Origin: Paractinoplanes lichenicola
GTDB lineage: Bacteria; Actinomycetota; Actinomycetes; Mycobacteriales; Micromonosporaceae
NCBI RefSeq assembly: GCF_016785085.1
Contig: NZ_JAENHO010000002.1
Coordinates: 906,941-970,940, forward strand
DNA: 64,000 bases
Reading direction: 5' to 3'
The notes below the pieces were generated by a model that was given only the letters and a program-made list of their open reading frames with translations, had not been told where the DNA came from and searched no databases. Below are positions 58,124 to 64,000 of this stretch, one piece after another; position 1 is the first letter of the stretch; each line of letters begins with the position of its first letter. The position numbers and the translations under genes were made by a program.

Positions 58124-59142
58124 CCGACGTCTTCACCAAGGGCGCCCCGATCGCTCCCCGCCGGCGCCGGGCCCAGCTCAACTGGCTGCTGACCGTGCTG
58201 CCGGCGTTCCCGCTGGTGCTGCTCGTGCTGCGGTTGTGGTATCTGAGCCGCCAGGATCTGCCCACCATGCTGCTGCTGGTGCAGTACATCTCGCCGCTCG
58301 GCATGATCAGCGCGTTGATCATCACGCTGATCTGGACCGTCCCCGCCGTGATTCTCGTGCTGCGGCTGCTCGGCGGCATCCTGCTGGTCAGCACCCCGGA
58401 CGACGCCGGCCGCTCACTGCTGTCGGTCACCGCCCTGCGGATGCCCGACTGGGTCGTGCTGCTGGCCGCGATGCTGGCCGGGTTCACGTGGCAGCTGCGG
58501 CTACTGCCCACGCTGGTCATGCTGCTCGTCGCGATCCTCGGGCTGACCGCGGCGCAGCGGTTCCGCGGCGAGCGCTGGCTGATGCTGTGGATCACGCTGG
58601 GCGTCCCGATCCTGGTCGGCGTGATCGTGCTGATCTTCGTGTGGCCCGGCCTGACCGAGGCCTGGCGCTCCGGCGAGACGTCGACGGCCCTGCTGCTGGG
58701 TGTGCCGCCGCTGCTCGGGCCGCTGCTGACCGGGCCGGTGCCACCCTGGTCGGCCCGGCTCGTCACGCACTGGCCCGCGGTCGGGGCGGCCCTCGTGGCG
58801 CCGCTGGTGATCGGCGTCGTCTTCCTGCGCGCGCCCGTGCTGCCGGACAGCGCCGTCGAGGTCGGGGCGCCCGGGGGCAGACTTGAGGTCGTACGGGGGC
58901 AGTTGATCAGTGTGGATGACACGTCGACGACTGTGTTGCAGAGCGGCGGCCAGGTAACGTTTCTCCCCAACGACCAAGTCCGTTCCAAGACCCTCTGCCC
59001 CGAGCCCGTACGCCCGCCGGAGAGCGCTGTCGAGGTCCGTGGCTGGCCCCTGTCGGACTCGGTGCTTTCGTGGATCGCACCGACACGCCGTGTGACGGAG
59101 GTCGATCCCCGGTGCCTCGGCCGTCCCCTGAACCCCAGGTGA
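58120..59142 (+). CDS. Seven-helix membrane protein coupled to the binding protein
   Basis: 340 residues: about seven hydrophobic helices (LNWLLTVLPAFPLVLLVLRL to VGAALVAPLVIGVVFLRAPV), then a soluble C-terminal domain of about 85 residues (RLEVVRGQLISVDDTSTTVL) with two cysteines. The GTG overlaps the upstream stop by 4 bases (GTGA). It lacks ABC-permease EAA motifs, so it is not an evident importer subunit. By position it should receive a signal from the tethered binding domain. Uncharacterised. PP2C phosphatase gene lies 70 bases downstream. Confidence 0.75.
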   Translation: MTDVFTKGAPIAPRRRRAQLNWLLTVLPAFPLVLLVLRLWYLSRQDLPTMLLLVQYISPLGMISALIITLIWTVPAVILVLRLLGGILLVSTPDDAGRSLLSVTALRMPDWVVLLAAMLAGFTWQLRLLPTLVMLLVAILGLTAAQRFRGERWLMLWITLGVPILVGVIVLIFVWPGLTEAWRSGETSTALLLGVPPLLGPLLTGPVPPWSARLVTHWPAVGAALVAPLVIGVVFLRAPVLPDSAVEVGAPGGRLEVVRGQLISVDDTSTTVLQSGGQVTFLPNDQVRSKTLCPEPVRPPESAVEVRGWPLSDSVLSWIAPTRRVTEVDPRCLGRPLNPR

Positions 59143-59212
59143 CGACCTTTTCTGGCGACGCGCCGCCGACCGCGTGCAGACAGGGTTGCGATGATCTGGG
59201 AAGCTGCACGCC

Positions 59213-59935
59213 ATGACCTTGCATCTGCGGTGGGCCGCCGGTACCGATCAAGGGCATGTCCGGAGCAACAACGAGGACTGTTACTTCGCCGGTGACCGCC
59301 TCCTCGTCGTCGCCGACGGCATGGGTGGCATGGCCGCCGGTGACCTTGCCAGCCGCATCGCCATCGAGGCGATGACCCCGCTCGACGTGCCCATCGAGAA
59401 CGACGATCAGATGGACGCGCTGCACAAGGCGCTCGAGGTGGCCAACGGCCGCATCGCCGAGCAGGTCGAGGCCGACAGCTCCCTGCAGGGCATGGGCACC
59501 ACGCTGACCGCGGTCATCTTCTCGGGCACCCGCGCGGCCATGGCGCACGTCGGCGACTCCCGGGCCTACCTGCTGCGCGAGGGCCGGCTCAACCAGCTGA
59601 CCAAGGACGACACGTACGTGCAGATGCTCGTCGACCAGGGCCTGATCCGCCCCGACGAGGCCGCCGGACACCCGCGCCGCTCGGTCGTCACGCGAGTGCT
59701 GCAGGGCGAGCCGGTCAGCCCGGCGTACGTGATCGTCGAACCGGAGCCGGGCGACCGCTGGATGCTGTGCAGCGACGGCCTCACCGCCGTGGTCACCAAC
59801 GAGACCATCGAGCAGGAGATGCTGGCCGCCGAGGACCCGAAGTCGTGCTGCGAGCGGCTGATCGACCTGGCCCTGCGCGGTGGCGGCCCCGACAACGTCA
59901 CGGTGATTGTCGCCGATCTGACTCCGAACGACTGA
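59213..59935 (+). CDS. PP2C-family serine/threonine phosphatase
   Basis: 240 residues with all PP2C motifs: RSNNEDCYFAG, VADGMGGMAAGDLAS, MGTTLTAVIF, HVGDSRAYLLR, LLCSDGLT-type (MLCSDGLTAVV) and GGPDNVTVIVADL; the metal-binding Asp residues are intact. No membrane anchor, so cytosolic. It removes phosphate from Ser/Thr proteins, most likely substrates of a PknG/PknB-type kinase encoded elsewhere. It follows the tethered binding protein/7-helix pair and precedes a GGDEF-EAL gene, on the same strand. Confidence 0.92.
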   Translation: MTLHLRWAAGTDQGHVRSNNEDCYFAGDRLLVVADGMGGMAAGDLASRIAIEAMTPLDVPIENDDQMDALHKALEVANGRIAEQVEADSSLQGMGTTLTAVIFSGTRAAMAHVGDSRAYLLREGRLNQLTKDDTYVQMLVDQGLIRPDEAAGHPRRSVVTRVLQGEPVSPAYVIVEPEPGDRWMLCSDGLTAVVTNETIEQEMLAAEDPKSCCERLIDLALRGGGPDNVTVIVADLTPND

Positions 59936-59995
59936 GCACTCTTCGTCGCACCCTTCGCTGCGGTAGGTTACAGCGGCCTTTCTCAAAGGGTGGTG

Positions 59996-62281
59996 ATGAT
60001 GACGGCGCGACTCCTTGTCACGCTGGCGATCGTCCTGGGGGTAACAGCGCTCGGTGCGCTCACCGAGCCGCGTGAATGGCGGATCTACGCGGACGCCGCG
60101 CAACTGGTCGTGGGGGCGACCGCGGCGTCGATCTGCCTCGCGGCGGCTCGGAGCCGCACCGGGCTGCAGCGCCGCTGGCGGATCATCGTCGGGGCCGGGC
60201 TCGCCGGCTGGGCGCTGAACCGGCTCTGGTGGGTCGTCCAGGACGTCGTCGTGCCCGACCGGACCCTCACGATGGTGTCCGACATCGGGTTCTTCCTGCT
60301 GCCCACGGCGCTGATCGGCGCGGTGCTGGTGGCGCCGTACACGCGGCCCCGCTCCGTGCCCACCTCGGCCCGCCGCGACCAGTTCGCCCTGATGATCGAC
60401 AGCGTGCTGATCGCGGGCTCGCTGCTCGCCCTGGCCTACTCGATCGTCCCGCGCGACTGGTATCGCTGGGACGGCCAGCCCACCTCGCTGATCGTCGCGG
60501 CCGCCGCCTATCCCATCGCCGACCTCGTGCTGGCCACCATGGTCGGGCTTCTGTTGCTGACCCGGCCCGACTCGCGCGCCGCCCGCAAGCCGCTGGCGCT
60601 GGCCGGTGCGGCCATCGTCGCGCTCGGCATCACCGACACCCTGCGGTTCGTGCACCTGGCCGACGGGCCGCTGCCGCCGTGGCAGGCGGCCGGGCACCTG
60701 CTCGGCCCCGCGCTGCTGGCGGTGGCGGCCCTCAGCTCACCGTCACCCCGGGCCCAGCCGCCGGTCGACACCGGTGAGCGCGAGTGGTTGCATTTATTGC
60801 TTCCGTACGTGCCGGTGACCGCGACCGGCATCATGATCGCGATCAACAGCGGGGCCGGCAAGCCGCTCTCGCCGTTCGAGGCCTACCTCGGCTGGCTCGG
60901 CCTCGGCCTGGTCGTGGCCCGGCAGATGTTCACGATCGTCGACAACACCGTGCTGCTCGACCGCGTGCACCATCAGGCGTTCCACGACCCGCTGACCGGC
61001 CTGGCCAACCGTGCCCTGTTCACCGAGCGGCTGACCGGGGCGCTCGGCCGGCGGCCGGTGGCGGTGCTCTTCGCCGACCTCGACGACTTCAAGCTCATCA
61101 ACGACAGCTTCGGCCACGGCATGGGCGACCGGGTGCTGCGCGCCATCGCCGAACGCCTGCAGCGCTGCGCCTCGCCCGACGACCTGGTGGCCCGGCTCGG
61201 CGGCGACGAGTTCGCGGTGCTGCTCGACCACAACGCGGCCGACGCCGAGGCGACCGGCCACCGCATCCTGGGCGCGCTCCGCGAGCCGTTCGAGATCGAC
61301 GGCCACACGATGGGGGTCGGCGCGAGCCTCGGCCTCGTCGTCACCGAGCCCGGCGAGCCGATGACGGCGGACGCGCTGCTGCGCCGGGCCGACGCCGCGA
61401 TGTATTCGAGCAAGCGCCGGGGCAAGGGCTCGATGGCCCGCTACGCCGGCACCCCCGACGGCGGGCCCAACGCCGACCTGCCCCACCTGCTGGCCGAGGC
61501 GCTGGCCTCCGGACACCCCGGCTTCGAGGTCTTCTATCAGCCGATCGTCCGCTTCACCGATGGGGCGACGGTCGCGGTCGAGGCGCTGGCCCGCTGGACG
61601 TCGCCGGAGGCGGGCCCGGTGCACCCCGACGTCTTCGTGTCGGTCGCCGAACGCACCGGCCTGGTCGCCGCCATCGACGACTTCGTGCTCGACCGGGCCT
61701 GCGTCGACGCGGCCGCGCTGGCCAGGGTCTACGGCCGCCCGATCGACATCCACGTCAACGTGTCGGCCGCCCGGCTGGGGCAGACGGGCCTGGAGGAATC
61801 GGTGGCGGGGGCCCTGACCCGCAGCGGCCTGCCCCCGTCCCGCCTGGTCCTGGAGATCACCGAGACCCGCCGCATCCAGGACATGACGATCGCGGCCGCC
61901 ATGGTCGAAAGGTTGCGCTCGCACGGGGTGCGGATCGCCCTGGACGACTTCGGCAGCGGCTACAACGCCCTGGCCCAGCTGCATTCCCTGCCGATCGACA
62001 TCGTGAAGCTCGACGCCACCCTCACCGACGTCGACATCGCTCCGGCCCGGGCCGAGGCGCTGTGCCGCTCGGTGCTGGCAATCTGCACCGACCTGAACAT
62101 CGTCGTGGTGGCCGAGGGCATCGAGACGGCCTCGCGGGCGCACGCGCTGGCCAGGGTGGGGTGCCCCTTGGGGCAGGGGTATTTGTTCGGGCAGCCGGGG
62201 CCGCTGCACCGCTGGCAGTCCGCCTCGGCCATCCCGGCCCAGCCGACGCCGCCCTCCTCAGCGGCCCACCTAGCCTCCTAG
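59996..62281 (+). CDS. Membrane GGDEF-EAL protein (bifunctional c-di-GMP enzyme)
   Basis: 761 residues. Eight or nine hydrophobic helices in the first 300 residues, including a conserved-looking RDWYRW loop, form the input domain. GGDEF is intact at 402-406 (RLGGDEFAVLLD). The EAL domain is intact (EAL at 529-531, VNVSAARLGQTG, DDFGSGYNALAQL, EGIET), so both making and breaking c-di-GMP are possible. ATG 59996 with AAAGGG 5 bases before; further in-frame starts at 59990 and 59999. Last gene of a possible signalling operon. Confidence 0.92.
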   Translation: MMTARLLVTLAIVLGVTALGALTEPREWRIYADAAQLVVGATAASICLAAARSRTGLQRRWRIIVGAGLAGWALNRLWWVVQDVVVPDRTLTMVSDIGFFLLPTALIGAVLVAPYTRPRSVPTSARRDQFALMIDSVLIAGSLLALAYSIVPRDWYRWDGQPTSLIVAAAAYPIADLVLATMVGLLLLTRPDSRAARKPLALAGAAIVALGITDTLRFVHLADGPLPPWQAAGHLLGPALLAVAALSSPSPRAQPPVDTGEREWLHLLLPYVPVTATGIMIAINSGAGKPLSPFEAYLGWLGLGLVVARQMFTIVDNTVLLDRVHHQAFHDPLTGLANRALFTERLTGALGRRPVAVLFADLDDFKLINDSFGHGMGDRVLRAIAERLQRCASPDDLVARLGGDEFAVLLDHNAADAEATGHRILGALREPFEIDGHTMGVGASLGLVVTEPGEPMTADALLRRADAAMYSSKRRGKGSMARYAGTPDGGPNADLPHLLAEALASGHPGFEVFYQPIVRFTDGATVAVEALARWTSPEAGPVHPDVFVSVAERTGLVAAIDDFVLDRACVDAAALARVYGRPIDIHVNVSAARLGQTGLEESVAGALTRSGLPPSRLVLEITETRRIQDMTIAAAMVERLRSHGVRIALDDFGSGYNALAQLHSLPIDIVKLDATLTDVDIAPARAEALCRSVLAICTDLNIVVVAEGIETASRAHALARVGCPLGQGYLFGQPGPLHRWQSASAIPAQPTPPSSAAHLAS

Positions 62282-62453
62282 GACGCCTCGAGGCGGGATT
62301 CCGTTCGCCGCCTCTTCGCCGGCCACTCCAGCCCGGCCACCCCATTCCAGCCCGGCCACCCCACTCCAGGCCCGGCCGCCTCACCTCAGCCTGGCCACCC
62401 GCTCAGCCTCACCACCCCGCTCAGCCCTGCCACTCCACCCCAGTGCGGCCCCT
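62282..62453. repeat. Intergenic degenerate CCAGCCCGGCCACC repeats
   Basis: From about 62328, CCAGCCCGGCCACCCCA recurs every 19 bases (62328, 62347), then decays into CCAGGCCCGGCC and AGCCTGGCCACC. No open frame of note and no clear hairpin. It separates the convergent ends of the GGDEF-EAL and 6-PTPS-like genes. Confidence 0.5.
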
Positions 62454-62840
62454 TCAGCCGGGGGCCAGCACATATCGCGTGGTTACCCCGAAGGTGACGT
62501 CTCGGAGCTCGACATAGGCGAGCTGGGGGAGCCGTGCCGCCAGGCGGCCGTGCAGATGACGGGCAACCAGCTCGAACGTCGGGCGGAAGTCGAAGATCTC
62601 GGTCCACGGGCGGGCGGCCAGCTCGGCGCAGCAGCGTTCCAGCTCGGCGGCCGCCGTGTCGGTGTCGAAGAACCAGCCGCGCTCGGTCAGCTGCTCGTCC
62701 TCGAAGGCGACCCCTGCCCGCACGATCAACTCGACGCCCTCGCCCGGACCGAGCAGCGACCGGCCCTGCCGGGCACGGACCGGGGACGGCAGGCCCTGCA
62801 CCGCCCGGAACCGATGCTCGACCTCGACCACATAGCTCAT
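62454..62840 (-). CDS. 6-pyruvoyl-tetrahydropterin-synthase-like (T-fold) protein
   Basis: 128 residues. Weak but consistent T-fold pattern: an N-terminal strand VVEVEHRFRAVQG, hairpin VELIVRAGVAF, GWFFDTDTAAAELERCCAEL, and RPTFELVARHLHGRL, where QueD/PTPS have P-T-x-E-N. The final strand is VELRDVTFGVTTRYVL. The zinc His-x-His pair and second His of true enzymes are not seen, so catalysis is doubtful; such proteins in actinobacteria are of unknown role. Its ATG overlaps the hrpB stop by 4 bases (ATGA), making it translationally coupled to hrpB. Confidence 0.6.
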   Translation of the reverse strand: MSYVVEVEHRFRAVQGLPSPVRARQGRSLLGPGEGVELIVRAGVAFEDEQLTERGWFFDTDTAAAELERCCAELAARPWTEIFDFRPTFELVARHLHGRLAARLPQLAYVELRDVTFGVTTRYVLAPG

Positions 62841-64000
62841 CGGGACCTCGGATTGGTGCGGCGGGTGGGTTCGGCCGTGGTCGGGTCCTCCGGCCAGGAA
62901 TGTCGCGGGTAGCGGCCGCGCAGCTCGGCCCTGACCTGCGGATAGCCCTGCTGCCAGAAGGAGGCCAGATCGCGCGTCACGGCGACCGGACGGCCCGCGG
63001 GGGAGAGCAGATGCAGCAGGACCGGCACGCGGCCGTCGGCCAGGCGAGGAGCGTCACGCCAGCCGAACGCCTCCTGCACCTTCACGGCCAGCACCGGCGC
63101 CGCGGCGTCGGCGTAATCGACCCGCACCCGCGAACCGCTCGGGACCGGCAAGCGCTCGGGGGCCACCTCGTCGAGCCGGCCCGCGACCGACCAGGGCAGG
63201 AGCCGGCGCAGACCCGAGGCGACGTCGACCCGGGCCAGGTCGGCGCGGCGACGGGCCCGGCCCAGCTCGATCCACTCCTCGGCCCGGGCGAGCAGGGCCT
63301 CGTCGGACATGTCGGGCCACGGCTCGCCCAGCGCGGCGTGCGCGAAGGCCAGCCTCTCCCGCAGCTCGGTGGCGCCCCGGGACCAGGTGAGCAGGCCCAG
63401 CCCCTCCCGATGCAGCCCGTCGAGCAGGGCGGCGCGCACGAGGGCGGGATCGGGGTCGGTGAGGCGGCGTTCGACCAGCGTGATCGCGCCGAGCCGCCGG
63501 ACCGTGCGGGCCACCACGTCGCCGTCCACCCAGCCGATCTCGGTCGTGTCGGCCAGCAGCGTGCCCGCGGCCTCGATCGCGGTGGCCTCGTCGAGCGGCA
63601 CCGCCGCCCTGATCCGCGCCGTCCGTGCGCCCGCGGCCCGATCCGCCGACGCGATGGCCAGCCACTCCACCCCGGCCAGCCCGCTGCCCGCCCCGAGCTC
63701 GGCCGCGGTGCCACCCGCCATCAAGAAAGACTGGCCACCAGCTTCCCGTACGCGGGCCACGCGCTCCGGATAGGCCAGCCCGACGACAAGCCCGGCCGCC
63801 AGGTCGTCGGACAGCCCGCCGCGCCGCTCACCGGCCCGCCCGCCCACCGCCGCCGCACCGCCAGCGCCACGCACCTCCCCGCCACGCGTCTCACTGCTAC
63901 GCGCCTCCCCGCCACGCGTCTCACTGCTACGCGCCTCCCCGCCACGCGTCTCACTGCTACGCGCCTCCCCGCCACGCGTCTCACTGCTACGCGCCTCCCC
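62837..64000 (-). CDS. hrpB: 3' end of ATP-dependent helicase hrpB (partial)
   Basis: The frame enters from beyond the right edge and runs about 387 codons to the stop at 62837. From DDLAAGLVVGLAYPERVARV on, the sequence is the HrpB C-terminal region (GLAGVEWLAIASADRAAG, VERRLTDPDPALVRAALLDG, WSRGATELRERLAF, FWQQGYPQVRAELRGRYPRH). HrpB is a DEAH-box RNA helicase; the motor domains lie outside the window. The visible N-terminal part, at 63871-64000, is an in-frame tandem repeat of the ten residues EARSSETRGG, placed in the linker between helicase core and C-terminal domain. No stop breaks the frame up to base 64000. Confidence 0.85.
   Translation of the reverse strand, partial: GEARSSETRGGEARSSETRGGEARSSETRGGEARSSETRGGEVRGAGGAAAVGGRAGERRGGLSDDLAAGLVVGLAYPERVARVREAGGQSFLMAGGTAAELGAGSGLAGVEWLAIASADRAAGARTARIRAAVPLDEATAIEAAGTLLADTTEIGWVDGDVVARTVRRLGAITLVERRLTDPDPALVRAALLDGLHREGLGLLTWSRGATELRERLAFAHAALGEPWPDMSDEALLARAEEWIELGRARRRADLARVDVASGLRRLLPWSVAGRLDEVAPERLPVPSGSRVRVDYADAAAPVLAVKVQEAFGWRDAPRLADGRVPVLLHLLSPAGRPVAVTRDLASFWQQGYPQVRAELRGRYPRHSWPEDPTTAEPTRRTNPRSR
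63871..64000. repeat. 30-bp tandem repeat within hrpB, at least 4.3 copies
   Basis: A 30-base unit begins at 63871, 63901, 63931 and 63961 and is partly present at 63991-64000, cut by the window edge. All copies are identical except one base in the first. Thirty bases equals ten codons, so the hrpB frame is kept and the protein gains the decapeptide EARSSETRGG per copy. Confidence 0.9.

Noticed and set aside
63871..64000. CRISPR-like array
   Set aside because: Units are directly adjacent with no spacers, the period is exactly 30 bases and keeps the hrpB frame, and no cas gene is near.
1..64000. tRNA, rRNA, riboswitch, insertion sequence, prophage or integrase
   Set aside because: No cloverleaf-like tRNA, rRNA block, transposase, recombinase motif or terminal inverted repeats were found by eye; gaps are short and account for themselves.

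Overview
This is very GC-rich DNA with GTG and TTG starts, leaderless promoters and tightly overlapping operons. With an F420-type luciferase-like oxidoreductase, mycothiol/thioredoxin-type ArsC, TreX/Y/Z trehalose synthesis, SBP56 methanethiol oxidase and many small regulators, it points to a filamentous actinomycete chromosome, most likely Micromonosporaceae (Actinoplanes-like); the genus is inference. I see no rRNA, tRNA, transposase, integrase, phage gene or CRISPR array. About 60 protein genes cover almost the whole window, and both ends cut genes.

Layout. 0-5.7 kb: F420-type oxidoreductase and HAD phosphatase, a divergent FAD monooxygenase/TetR pair around a 23-bp operator, and a sodium:solute symporter with a small membrane partner. 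5.7-13.6 kb: PQQ-type sugar dehydrogenase lipoprotein, secreted TAP-like hydrolase, MFS permease and a heterodimeric ABC exporter pair. 13.6-15.3 kb: an arsenic locus in decay (arsC, remnants of an acetyltransferase and an aquaporin, arsR, arsI). 15.5-24.6 kb: a hypothetical protein, GNAT, membrane protein plus methanethiol oxidase, a soluble GAF-PAS-GAF histidine kinase, 490 bp of degenerate repeats, trmB, an exported beta-propeller protein and a DUF4328-type protein. 24.6-37.7 kb: an unusual alpha/beta hydrolase, a P1B-4 metal ATPase with an NmtR-like sensor, gamma-glutamyltransferase, SDR/LysR, PPOX-GNAT-esterase, PAC2, a GGDEF-EAL protein, EcsC and a lipoprotein.

37.7-44.7 kb holds the most novel-looking block. 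Seven minus-strand genes, almost all overlapping by 1-4 bases, encode a KhtT-like subunit, a CPA2 antiporter fused to a ubiquitin-protease-type zinc finger, a KAS-III/OleA-like condensing enzyme, a family-2 glycosyltransferase, an adenylate-forming ligase, a cytochrome P450 and an NAD-dependent reductase. The last five look like an uncharacterised lipid or polyketide-like pathway related in logic to ole/beta-lactone clusters.

44.8-55 kb: ketopantoate reductase-type enzyme, then a glycogen/trehalose locus in which GT4 and a GH133-type debranching enzyme lie divergent from glgX(treX)-treY-treZ, closed by a strong terminator. 55-64 kb: CadD-type exporter, two poorly known proteins, a tethered solute-binding protein with a 7-TM partner, PP2C phosphatase, a second GGDEF-EAL protein, a 6-PTPS-like protein and the 3' end of hrpB, which carries an in-frame 30-bp tandem repeat running off the window edge.
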